Of a stretch of DNA of 64,000 nucleotides, positions 44,222-52,912 are shown piece after piece. Made by a program: the position numbers and the translations under genes. How positions within the stretch are numbered: position 1 is the first letter of the stretch; each line of letters opens with the position of its first letter. Below the pieces are notes generated by a model. That model saw only the letters and a program-made list of their open reading frames with translations. It did not search any database and was not told where the DNA came from. The stretch lies in NCBI GenBank assembly GCA_965214035.1, contig OZ243932.1, forward strand, positions 1,674,001-1,738,000, given 5' to 3'. The stretch comes from JAJDYQ01 sp965214035 (GTDB lineage Bacteria; Pseudomonadota; Gammaproteobacteria; JAJDYQ01).

Positions 44222-44791
44222 TCATGCCTTCGGCAGGGTCACTCCGGTTTGTCCCTGATATTTGCCACCACGGTCCAGATATGATGTTTCGCATACCTCA
44301 TCCGACTCGAAAAACAATATTTGAGCCACCCCTTCGTTTGCATAAATTTTCGCCGGCAATGGCGTCGTATTGGAAAATTCCAGCGTAACGTGCCCTTCCC
44401 ACTCAGGCTCAAGTGGAGTCACATTAACGATAATGCCACAACGAGCATAGGTCGATTTGCCCAGGCATACCGTCAGGATATGGCGGGGAATCCTGAGATA
44501 CTCAACAGTACGTGCCAGCGCGAAAGAGTTCGGCGGGATAATACAGACATCACCCCTGAAATCGACAAAGCTGTTGGCATCAAAATTTTTAGGATCAACA
44601 ACTGCCGAATTGATATTGGTAAAAATTTTGAATTCATCGGCGCAACGCACATCATAACCATAGCTCGATGCACCATAGGAAATCAGGCGCTCGCCCTTAT
44701 CTCCTTGACGAATCTGACTGCCCTCAAAAGGAGAAATCAGACCCTCTTCCCGCGCCATGCGCCTAATCCATTTATCCGCCTTTATCGACAT
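44222..44791 (-). CDS. dcd: dCTP deaminase
   Basis: 189-residue trimeric deaminase (dCTP to dUTP): MSIKADKWIRRMA, RLISYGASSYGYDVRC, the catalytic region CLGKSTYARCGIIVNVTPLE with the Glu, and KYQGQTGVTLPKA at the end. The open frame continues 35 codons upstream, but the ATG at 44791 gives the universal N-terminus. Confidence 0.96.
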   Translation of the reverse strand: MSIKADKWIRRMAREEGLISPFEGSQIRQGDKGERLISYGASSYGYDVRCADEFKIFTNINSAVVDPKNFDANSFVDFRGDVCIIPPNSFALARTVEYLRIPRHILTVCLGKSTYARCGIIVNVTPLEPEWEGHVTLEFSNTTPLPAKIYANEGVAQILFFESDEVCETSYLDRGGKYQGQTGVTLPKA

Positions 44792-44841
44792 CGTAACAGC
44801 ACCCACCCGTATTCTAAGCACCACTACCGTAGAAATGGGTC

Positions 44842-45207
44842 TCAGTAATAACCCCAGGAACGATTCCAGGGGCCGCCACCCCAGGGACCATTCCATGGAG
44901 AACCGCCCCAGGTGCTACCGCCCCACGGGGCGTTACCCCATGAACCACGCCAGGGACTTCCCCATGAACCACGCCTGAGATTACCTCCATAAGGCACACC
45001 GCCCCAAGGACCGCCTCCATAATGCCACCAGTCCCCATTGTTATACCGACCATCGGACATCTCGTCCATCCAGTACATGGGAGTCCACTCCGGCCAGTCA
45101 TTCCCGCCCGGATAACCATAACTGCTGCCCCACCACTGGGCACCGGCAGCAGTACTGATCAACAGCCCCAATATCAACGCTGTTAAAGTTGTCTTGATCC
45201 TTTTCAT
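44842..45207 (-). CDS. Sulfur-globule-protein-like exported protein A
   Basis: 121 residues from the ATG at 45207 (GGAGGG eight bases upstream), with a signal peptide (MKRIKTTLTALILGLLISTA, cleavage after AGA). The mature protein begins QWWGSSYGYPGGNDWPEWTP and contains MYWMDEM, then low-complexity Gly/Trp/Ser/Asn repeats (GSWGSPWRGSWGNAPWGGST). The composition and signal peptide resemble the proteins that coat periplasmic sulfur globules in purple and colourless sulfur bacteria. It shares the WPEWTPMYWM block with the gene at 45427. Assignment is by composition and context. Confidence 0.72.
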   Translation of the reverse strand: MKRIKTTLTALILGLLISTAAGAQWWGSSYGYPGGNDWPEWTPMYWMDEMSDGRYNNGDWWHYGGGPWGGVPYGGNLRRGSWGSPWRGSWGNAPWGGSTWGGSPWNGPWGGGPWNRSWGYY

Positions 45208-45371
45208 TTCGACCCTCCGTTGAATTTCCACGCCACTATCATAAACCTAAACAAAGACAGGCACATCAAACATTCCACTGACATGCGTACAAGCCGATGA
45301 TGCAGCCTGCCAACCATAGTTTAGCCTGAAAAAAAGCGCCGGTCAGGAGAAAGAAAGGAATTATACGGCAT

Positions 45372-45407
45372 AAAGAAACCCCACCCTGAAAAGGGCAGGG
45401 CTTCTTT
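45372..45407 (-). terminator. Rho-independent terminator after sulfur-globule-like gene B
   Basis: Minus-strand stem AAAGAAGCCCTGCCCT / AGGGTGGGGTTTCTTT (two mismatches) around a TTTC loop, ending in TTT. It lies 20 bases past the stop of the gene at 45427 and before gene A, so the two globule-like genes are probably separate transcripts. Confidence 0.75.
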
Positions 45408-45426
45408 AACCAGAGGCCCCGGTACT

Positions 45427-45735
45427 CTACTGTGTCTGAGGAGCTGTCGGAGCAGGCAGAGCGGCCTGAGGAGCCACAGGAGCGGGAGCCATTGGGTATG
45501 GATGAGGTTGATAAGGCTGCATCATATAAGGATTGGGCACATAACCGTATGGCCCGTAACCATAGTAATCATCGTCATTGTCCCAACCGTCCATCATCTC
45601 TTCCATCCAGTACATGGGCGTCCACTCCGGCCAATCGTTGCCGCCCCGATAACCGCTATTGTTACCAAACCAGCTTGCGACAGCATTCATGCTGACCAGC
45701 AAACCGAAAAGAATCGCCAAAATACGTGCTTTCAT
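45427..45735 (-). CDS. Sulfur-globule-protein-like exported protein B
   Basis: 102 residues from the ATG at 45735 (GGGAGA at suitable distance; an ATG two codons earlier sits on the ribosome site). Signal peptide MKARILAILFGLLVSMNAVA. The mature part is WFGNNSGYRGGNDWPEWTPM then YWMEEMM, acidic Tyr/Gly (NDDDYYGYGPYGYVPNPYMM), and a Pro/Ala/Gln tail. Shares the GGNDWPEWTPMYWM block with protein A, so the pair are paralogues. A putative structural protein of the sulfur-globule envelope. Confidence 0.72.
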   Translation of the reverse strand: MKARILAILFGLLVSMNAVASWFGNNSGYRGGNDWPEWTPMYWMEEMMDGWDNDDDYYGYGPYGYVPNPYMMQPYQPHPYPMAPAPVAPQAALPAPTAPQTQ

Positions 45736-45741
45736 TGTCAT

Positions 45742-46183
45742 TCTCCCAGAGAATCAATTTAATTTGAACAATAAGAATATAATGATATTATAATATAAAA
45801 TCCAGTCAATCCAGATAACACTGGTTAAGAAAAAGGAATAATCAGGGACAAGTTGACAAGTCAGCACCTGACCTGGATTGCCGCGGGACTTTTTGCTATG
45901 CTCGCCCTTCTTCATCAGGATGAAGCCGATGATTGGTTACTTGAGGTCCTTCATAATCGGTTCGCAGCCGTACCGCTTCCTGTTGACAAGAACCCGGGAA
46001 TTTCCCATTTTGTTCTTGAAGAGGAGGAGACCAATTCAAATGGATAAATTTCCTGCTGTAGTATTAGTTAGTTTATCGAATCTGGTGGTTGTTCTCGCGT
46101 TCTGACCAAAGCGAGTACGATAAGAAGGTTGACCAGATAGTACCTGATTTGCTGTCAAGTTTGCCGAACGCTACGGAGACTAT
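45742..46183. other. Intergenic region without a supported gene
   Basis: Holds the AT-rich promoter region of globule-like gene B at its left. At the right are short frames (for example 45853-46047) with poor starts and no family likeness, which may be debris of a toxin-antitoxin or restriction locus preceding hicB. Confidence 0.5.
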
Positions 46184-46381
46184 ATGAAATATAAAGTCAT
46201 ACTAAACAGGTCAGATGAAGGCTATAGCGTCTCATGCCCAGGATTACCCGGTTGCTGGTCACAGGGAGAGACCGAGAAAGAAGCACTGGACAATATCAAT
46301 GAAGCCATTCAAGACTATCTGGCGGCTATATCAGCATCCTGTGCAAGTAAGGACATTCGTGAAATTGAAGTTGCTGTATAA
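46184..46381 (+). CDS. hicB: HicB-type antitoxin
   Basis: 65 residues: KYKVILNRSDEGYSVSCPGL, PGCWSQGETEKEALDNINEA and IQDYLAAI, the partial RNase H fold of HicB antitoxins. It lacks a C-terminal DNA-binding domain (short form). The gene precedes hicA by two bases, the reverse of the commonest hicA-hicB order. Its toxin partner is frameshifted, leaving this as an orphan if the sequence is right. Confidence 0.88.
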   Translation: MKYKVILNRSDEGYSVSCPGLPGCWSQGETEKEALDNINEAIQDYLAAISASCASKDIREIEVAV

Positions 46382-46383
46382 AA

Positions 46384-46600
46384 ATGCCAAAGATTTCTGG
46401 CGTAAACCATCAGCAAGCCATACGTGCGCTGAAAAAAGCAGGCTTCAATTCTATCCGGCAAGGTCGAAAACATCTCGTTATGTCAGATGATGTTCGTTTT
46501 CTTAACTATTCCGAGAAGCAATCCAGTTAATGCACATACAATGGCAGGAATTGCAAAAGATGCGGGCCTGTCCGTTGAAGAGTTCAAAAAGCTCCTGTAA
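46384..46600 (+). pseudogene. hicA: HicA-type mRNA interferase toxin, frameshifted
   Basis: Begins MPKISGVNHQQAIRALKKAG and HLVMSDDVRFL with the catalytic His of HicA (GRKHLVM). After the TTTT run near 46498-46501 the family sequence continues in another frame as LTIPRSNPVNAHTMAGIAKD and LSVEEFKKLL to a TAA at 46598. In the first frame translation ends early at 46528. One extra base explains it. Toxin function is probably lost. Confidence 0.85.
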
Positions 46601-46716
46601 GTCCAACAAAAACCTGTCTAATCCTTCCTGTCGAGGTTATTTCTGAATCAAGGCTGGCAATATTGGTTAATTTCATTGCCAAAGCTCACCAGCAGCCGAA
46701 AGCGGAGTGATGCTGA

Positions 46717-47942
46717 TTATCGCTGCCTTGAAAGAACGTGATCTGTAAACCCAGAAATAGTCATTAACCATGATTGCTGTTCGGATGAGTAGGATTGATG
46801 CAATTCTTCTGGCAAAACCAACTGCAATTTTTTGGACTTCATTTCATCAGTTTGATTTTTGCTGATTGCTGCCTCAAGAGTCAGAAGGTGTTTCCTTTCT
46901 ACTCGATCAGCCTCAGTCAATACTTGTCGCCACCTGTCTTTACAGGATGATTTAACCCCCAGCATTGTAAGAGCAATCGCATTGAATTCCGGATCGCGAT
47001 ATTCATCCTCCCCCGGAAAAATAAAGTCCGGTTTTGATTTATTTTCTGTTATCGGTGTTCTTGAATATTTGACTCCGCACTTCTGAAACAGAGCTTCAAT
47101 ATGATTCTCCAGCGCAAGCCCGGCACGGCTCTTTCTCCGATTTTGTACAGAAAGTGAAAACGATATAAAGACATCTACATCATCATTAAAACCTTGTGAC
47201 AGTCTTTCGCCAATGATGTGCCTTTCCAGAGTACGGAAGAGTATTTCCTCTCTTTCCATCCATGCCATCAATGCTGCGTCACGGCCCTCATGTGGCGTTA
47301 CATCTGGCAGTGTTGATCTGGCATAGCAAGAAAACACTCTTGTTGCAGGAAAGGCACCATCAAATTTTCTCAGCATATCATCGAGATATTTTTCTTCATC
47401 AATCTCTGTATTTATGTCGATATTTTCAAGAATGAATCTTGAGGCAAATTCGATTCTGTCCCGCTCGGTCTCCAATTCTTCCCGAACTGAAAATCCAGGG
47501 TGAGATAAATCAGAAAAACCAAAAAGCCAGACAATTTGTTGTGCTGTAGTTGTGTCTGCCTCAGTGACTATTACCAGTAGCGTATTGTCCGGCTGTTTAG
47601 CGATTACCAGAATATCACCAGCATTGGCACGCTGAGATACAAGGTTAGTCGGAAAATACAATCTATACTCCCGGCGCATAACTTGTCGCTCAATGCGTGC
47701 TTTTCGCCTGGCATCATACCAGGTCAAGAAACCATCTGCAGTTATTGGCCCATCGTCATGATCTGCAAGATAAAGAAACTTGGCTTTATATTCCTCCTTG
47801 CCTTCCGGCTCTCCGAGAATACTTCTTAACTCTTCAACACCATTGAATTCATGTTGATTCGAGGTTAAAGTATCTGCCTCAACCGGGCTTAATATTTTGA
47901 TGGCGGCCCATCAAAATATTGTGATAGATAACCCTTTTTCAT
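46717..47942 (-). pseudogene. EcoRII-like type II restriction endonuclease (CCWGG), frameshifted
   Basis: From the ATG at 47942 (overlapping the vsr stop as ATGA) the N-terminus reads MKKGYLSQYFDGPPSK. One base is missing in the T4 run 47895-47898, and the family sequence continues in the next frame as ILSPVEADTLTSNQHEFNGV, TADGFLTWYDARRK and beyond. The C-terminal catalytic domain is intact (SLSVQNRRKSRAGLALENHI, ITENKSKPDFIFPGEDEY, LGVKSSCKDRWRQVLTEADR) and matches EcoRII-C, a PD-(D/E)XK fold. As read, the main open frame starts only from a TTG at 47727. Confidence 0.85.
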
Positions 47943-48385
47943 TCGCCGATCTCCAGCATACGATCATTACTTACAAGCCAGCCAGCCAATTTGTCTACAA
48001 CGGAAGCTATATCTTTTTTCACACCTTTTATAGCGCATTCCCATACAATGCAGATTCTCCATCCTGATTTATCAAGGGCGCTCAATACCTTTTGATCACG
48101 CTGATAGTTTGCATTTATCTTTTTTTTCCAAAATTCAGGACGCGATTTTGGCCACTTAAATAAATAACATTCATGTCGATGCCAAAAGCATCCATGAATG
48201 AATATGACAGCCTGATGTTTTTTCAAAACGATATCCGGCTTGCCTGCGAGTTTCGTATCATGCAAACGGAATCGAAAGCCTCTTCTGTGCAACTGGCTTC
48301 TAATGAGCAGCTCCGGCCCGGTATTCTTGCCGCGAATGCCAGACATCATTCGGCTTCTGGTTTTTATATCTACTACATCTATCAT
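47939..48385 (-). CDS. vsr: Very short patch repair endonuclease
   Basis: 148 residues: RSRMMSGIRGKNTGPELLIR, HRRGFRFRLHDTKLAGKPDI with the catalytic Asp, VIFIHGCFWHRHECYLFKWP with the zinc-binding Cys/His, and FWKKKINANYQRDQK. It nicks beside T:G mismatches left by deamination of 5-methylcytosine, the usual companion of a CCWGG methylase. Overlaps the methylase upstream and the endonuclease downstream by four bases each. Confidence 0.95.
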   Translation of the reverse strand: MIDVVDIKTRSRMMSGIRGKNTGPELLIRSQLHRRGFRFRLHDTKLAGKPDIVLKKHQAVIFIHGCFWHRHECYLFKWPKSRPEFWKKKINANYQRDQKVLSALDKSGWRICIVWECAIKGVKKDIASVVDKLAGWLVSNDRMLEIGE

Positions 48386-49638
48386 GAAAACAAGGATACC
48401 TGTTTAACTTCCCCTTTTTCTCTACTACACAAAGCCATTACATGGGGGACCATAATACGGGCAACCTCTTGTATCACAGGTATAACAACGCTGTTGCCAA
48501 ATTGTCTATAGGCTTGTGTATCACTGACCGGAATTTTGAAACTATCGGAAAATCCCATCAGTCTTGCACACTCCCTGGGAGTCAGTCGTCGTGGGCGTTT
48601 ACGTTTGCCCTGAGACAAAAGGATCTCTGATCCGTCCTTGTAGTATCGCGCTGATAAGGTTCTGGTAACATTATTGCTGTTTACCAACCCATAACCAAAA
48701 CCGTTTCCCGCCTTTTTATGCTTTTCTGCATAGGCTTTAAGGTAGGACCATAGTTGCGGGGTTAAAGTGTATCTGGTGTTTACTTTTGCCATTTTCCCTG
48801 TCGTATAGGGCACCTCTGGATGCTCACTTCCATCCTGGGGGTGAAGGATCGCGGATAGCCTGACCAGGCCTTTTTCAGGAAGCCGGAGATCATCGAAGGA
48901 AAACTCTGTTTTATCCCTGAATCCTGCTATCAGGATACGCTCTCGATGTTGGGGAACAAAATGTTGACCATCAATCACCTTATAATGGACTTCATAACCC
49001 AGCTGCTCACGAAGCGTTTGCAAAATAACCCGAAAGGTATTACCTTTGTCATGCGACACAAGGTTTCTTACGTTTTCCAGCAAAAATGCTTTTGGTTTTT
49101 TTTCTGCGATGATTCTGGCAACATCAAAAAACAATGTTCCTTGAGTCGTGCATTCAAAGCCATGGGGACGCCCCAAGGCATTCTTCTTTGAAACACCGGC
49201 AATACTGAATGGCTGGCAAGGAAATCCGGCCAATAACACTTCGTGATCCGGAATATCCTCTTCGTCAACATTCGTTATATCGCCAACAAGCGTATGACTT
49301 GAAGATTCAGAGAAATTTTCCAGGTAGGTTTTCCTGGAAAATTTATTCCATTCGCTTGTAAAGACACACTGCCCCCCGTGATACTCAAAACCTGATCGAA
49401 TACCTCCGATACCGGCAAAAAGATCGATGAACCTGAATTTAATGTCATCATTACCACTATCTACAAGAGGTAGTATGCGTTGACGAATGGCGTCCGAAAG
49501 GTATGGAGGCGGGTCACTTTCCCTGACCTCCCATCTACGCACCGTTCTAACATCAACCTCAAGAATTTCAGCCAGCTGTTTCTGGGTATAACGGTGTCTG
49601 GCCGTTCTCAACAACTCCAACGGATGGGTGTCGCACAT
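48382..49638 (-). CDS. DNA cytosine-5 methyltransferase (Dcm/M.EcoRII type)
   Basis: 418 residues. An N-terminal helix-turn-helix-like segment (YTQKQLAEILEVDVRTVRRW) precedes the C5-methylase: motif I FIDLFAGIGGIRSGFE, motif IV AGFPCQPFSIAG with catalytic Cys, motif VI LLENVRNL, motif VIII QHRERILIAG, motif X YRQFGNSVV. Similarity and the vsr and EcoRII-like neighbours point to CCWGG. The N-terminal segment may let the enzyme repress its own promoter. First gene of methylase-vsr-endonuclease. Confidence 0.93.
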   Translation of the reverse strand: MCDTHPLELLRTARHRYTQKQLAEILEVDVRTVRRWEVRESDPPPYLSDAIRQRILPLVDSGNDDIKFRFIDLFAGIGGIRSGFEYHGGQCVFTSEWNKFSRKTYLENFSESSSHTLVGDITNVDEEDIPDHEVLLAGFPCQPFSIAGVSKKNALGRPHGFECTTQGTLFFDVARIIAEKKPKAFLLENVRNLVSHDKGNTFRVILQTLREQLGYEVHYKVIDGQHFVPQHRERILIAGFRDKTEFSFDDLRLPEKGLVRLSAILHPQDGSEHPEVPYTTGKMAKVNTRYTLTPQLWSYLKAYAEKHKKAGNGFGYGLVNSNNVTRTLSARYYKDGSEILLSQGKRKRPRRLTPRECARLMGFSDSFKIPVSDTQAYRQFGNSVVIPVIQEVARIMVPHVMALCSREKGEVKQVSLFS

Positions 49639-49837
49639 GCAGGCAATCCTTAATAATTGATAATTGTGCTTAACAAGGGGTTTATTTCAGGCTATTATGT
49701 CCTCTTTTTGTCCCTTGGTAAAATATTTTTTTTACGCTAACAGGGAACTACAGAAAATCCGAATTAAATCAGCGCTTCCCTGATTCTTCAGCAGTTCTCT
49801 ATAATGGCTGGTGAAGCCAAACACCGGAAACCAGAAA

Positions 49838-52513
49838 ATGCCTGATGCCAGCCCTGCCGAAACAGCCGTTCCCGGGACCATATATCTCAAGGATTATCGG
49901 CCGCCTGCATGGTGGGTGGATGCCGTTGACCTGAAATTCGTGCTGGACAGCCACGCGACTGAAGTCATATCCACCCTGACAGTCCGTCGTAATCCGGAAG
50001 CGAAAAAGCAGGCATTGAAGCTGGACTGCGAGGAGCTGGTGCTGAAGGCCATCTCGCTGAACGGTCAGCCACTGGACGAATCCCGGTATCAACTGACAGA
50101 CTCCCACCTGACTATCGAGGATATTCCGGATGAATGCGAGATTACCTCGGTCGTCAGAGTCAGCCCTGCCAGCAATACCTCTTTGATGGGCCTGTATCAA
50201 TCTGCAGGAAACTTCTGCACCCAGTGCGAGGCCGAGGGCTTTCGGAAGATCACCTTTTTTCCGGACCGCCCGGACATACTGTCCATCTACACAGTCACCA
50301 TACTGGCCGACCGCATGAAATACCCGGTACTACTGTCTAACGGCAACCCGCAGCAATCCGGGGACGCCGAACCCGACAACGCAGGTCATGCCCGCCACTA
50401 TGCTGTCTGGCATGACCCCCACCCAAAACCCTGCTACCTGTTTGCCCTGGTCGCGGGCGATCTGGCCTGCCTGCACGACGAATTGACAACTACATCCGGC
50501 CGGCATATCGGCCTGAATATCTACGTTGAACCGCACAATGCCGACAAATGCGAACATGCCATGCGCTCAATCATCAATGCCATGCGCTGGGATGAGCAGA
50601 CCTATGGCCGGGAATATGATCTGGATGTCTTCAATATCGTGGCCGTTGATGACTTCAACATGGGTGCCATGGAGAACAAGGGGCTCAATATCTTCAATTC
50701 CAAATACATACTGGCCCGTCCCGATACAGCGACCGATGCCGATTACCAGAATATAGAAGGCGTCATTGGTCATGAGTATTTCCATAACTGGTCCGGCAAT
50801 CGTGTGACCTGTCGTGACTGGTTTCAACTCAGTCTCAAGGAAGGTTTTACGGTTTTTCGTGATCAGGAATTTTCTGCCGATATGAGTGCCCGCGGCATCA
50901 AGCGCATCCAGGATGTCAACATACTCCGCACCCACCAGTTCAGAGAAGATGCCGGCCCGATGGCCCACCCTGTCCGTCCTGACCACTATGCGGAAATCAA
51001 TAACTTTTACACCCTGACGATATACAACAAGGGTGCCGAGGTCGTGCGCATGATTTATAACCTGCTTGGCCCCGAAATGTTCCGCAAGGGTACCGACCTG
51101 TATTTCTCACGACATGACGGCCAGGCAGTGACCACAGACGATTTCATTCGTGCCATGGAAGATGCCAGTGACCATGATCTGAAACAATTCAGGCGATGGT
51201 ACTCCACCGCCGGCACACCGGAACTGACCGTGACAGAAAGCCATGATGCCGACAGGCAGGAATACACCCTGAGTATTGAACAGGCGATACCGGATACTCC
51301 GAACCAACAGGACAAGGCCGCTCTGCATATCCCCCTGCGCATGGGACTACTGTCCGGTACGGGAGACGCGATACCACTGACGCTGAAAAATGCAGACAAC
51401 GAAACCGATACATCGCATGTACTGCATCTCAGACAAAAAACGGAGACATTCACTTTTACCCGCATTTCCGAAAAACCAACGGCCTCCCTCCTGCGTGGCT
51501 TTTCTGCGCCGGTAAGGCTCAAAATGGAGCGATCCATCCATGAGCTATGCTTTTTAATGGCGCATGACAACGATGAATTCAACCGCTGGGATGCAGCACA
51601 AACACTGGCTGTCCGGCTCATGGTGCCACAATTCAACCGCGACACGATTGCAGTAGAACCTGCCTTTATTGAAGCCCTGCGCCACATACTGATCAATCAG
51701 GAATTGAAACCGGCACTGGTTGCAGAAATTTTCCGACTACCCGCAGAAGGACTGCTTGCTGACGAGCGTCCGCTGGCAGAACCGGATCGAATTTATCGAG
51801 TCAGAAAAGCCTTCTGCGTAGCCATTGCGACACAGCTACACAACGAACTGATCAACCGGTATAACGCCCTCACCCAACCCGGCGACTACGCCATCGAGCC
51901 GGACAAAATGGGGCAGCGTGCACTGCGCAATACCTGCCTTGGTTACCTGATGTCCCCTCCCCGCGATCAAATCAGCGAAGAAATCATGTCAATCTGTGTC
52001 GGACAATTCCGGCAGAGCAATAACATGACAGATACCATCGCCGCACTGGCTTGTTTAAGCAACTTAGATGATCCGGTGCGCGAAACCTCGTTAAACAGCT
52101 TTTATGATCGCTGGCAGGACGAAGCCCTGGTTCTGGACAAATGGTTTTCGATACAAGCCATCAGCGAGCTGCCGGGCACACTGGACCAAGTCAAAATACT
52201 CACCCGGCACCCTGCATTTAACCTCAAAAACCCCAATAAAGTACGCGCTCTGATCGGTGCCTTCGCCGGTGGCAATCCCCGACACTTTCATGCCGATGAC
52301 GGCAGTGGTTACGAATTTATTGCGGAACAGATCATGACGCTGGACCCACTGAATCCACAGATTGCCGCGCGGCTGGCCAGCGCTTTCAGTCGCTGGAAGC
52401 AATACAACAAACCCCGCCAACAACTCATGCAGGAACAGCTAAAGAAAATTCTGGAAACGGAAGGTCTTTCCAGAGATGTACTGGAAATAGTATCCCGCTC
52501 CCTGAATAGCTGA
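49838..52513 (+). CDS. pepN: Aminopeptidase N (M1 family)
   Basis: About 891 residues: TIYLKDYRPPAWWVDAVDLK, QCEAEGFRKITFFPDRPDIL, exopeptidase motif MGAMENKGLNIFN (about 275), zinc site VIGHEYFHNWSGNRVTCRDW with the downstream Glu in LKEGFTVFRDQEF, then the long helical C-terminal domain. A GTG nine codons upstream (49811) is an alternative start. Cytosolic metallopeptidase. Confidence 0.95.
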   Translation: MPDASPAETAVPGTIYLKDYRPPAWWVDAVDLKFVLDSHATEVISTLTVRRNPEAKKQALKLDCEELVLKAISLNGQPLDESRYQLTDSHLTIEDIPDECEITSVVRVSPASNTSLMGLYQSAGNFCTQCEAEGFRKITFFPDRPDILSIYTVTILADRMKYPVLLSNGNPQQSGDAEPDNAGHARHYAVWHDPHPKPCYLFALVAGDLACLHDELTTTSGRHIGLNIYVEPHNADKCEHAMRSIINAMRWDEQTYGREYDLDVFNIVAVDDFNMGAMENKGLNIFNSKYILARPDTATDADYQNIEGVIGHEYFHNWSGNRVTCRDWFQLSLKEGFTVFRDQEFSADMSARGIKRIQDVNILRTHQFREDAGPMAHPVRPDHYAEINNFYTLTIYNKGAEVVRMIYNLLGPEMFRKGTDLYFSRHDGQAVTTDDFIRAMEDASDHDLKQFRRWYSTAGTPELTVTESHDADRQEYTLSIEQAIPDTPNQQDKAALHIPLRMGLLSGTGDAIPLTLKNADNETDTSHVLHLRQKTETFTFTRISEKPTASLLRGFSAPVRLKMERSIHELCFLMAHDNDEFNRWDAAQTLAVRLMVPQFNRDTIAVEPAFIEALRHILINQELKPALVAEIFRLPAEGLLADERPLAEPDRIYRVRKAFCVAIATQLHNELINRYNALTQPGDYAIEPDKMGQRALRNTCLGYLMSPPRDQISEEIMSICVGQFRQSNNMTDTIAALACLSNLDDPVRETSLNSFYDRWQDEALVLDKWFSIQAISELPGTLDQVKILTRHPAFNLKNPNKVRALIGAFAGGNPRHFHADDGSGYEFIAEQIMTLDPLNPQIAARLASAFSRWKQYNKPRQQLMQEQLKKILETEGLSRDVLEIVSRSLNS

Positions 52514-52912
52514 GACGAACCTGAATCCGGCGAAAGCACGGCTTCAAAATAAGGCCCGGACAGTCTTTCCATCATATCCGGTGACAAACACAGGCTGACC
52601 GGATGCACTTTGAGACCCCCTCGATATCGGGCCACATATCGCTTGAACCTGTTATGCAGATGCGCTACCCTCCATAAACGGTGCCATATTCCTCTCAGGC
52701 ATTCGTGCGGGCTGCTGACACCAATTTACCGTACAGAAAGCGGCTTTGGGTGCCTCCTGCGGAAGCCCTGATGTATCTGGAGCTTTTGCGATACGGGAAT
52801 ATATCGCCACGATCAATGTCAGCAAGCCATTGATTTAGAGAAACGCGCTCTGGCAGGCCCGGAATGGGCATGCTCAGAGTGACCTTAAGTCAAACATTCA
52901 AGGAGAAGTACG
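52514..52912. other. glnA upstream region
   Basis: No gene supported. The leader of glnA ends with AAGGAG before its ATG. I looked for a -24/-12 sigma-54 promoter; the GG...GC spacing did not fit. Confidence 0.55.

Noticed and set aside
52840..52870. Possible sigma-54 (-24/-12) promoter before glnA
   Set aside because: GG and GC elements are present but the spacing does not fit the invariant ten bases between them.
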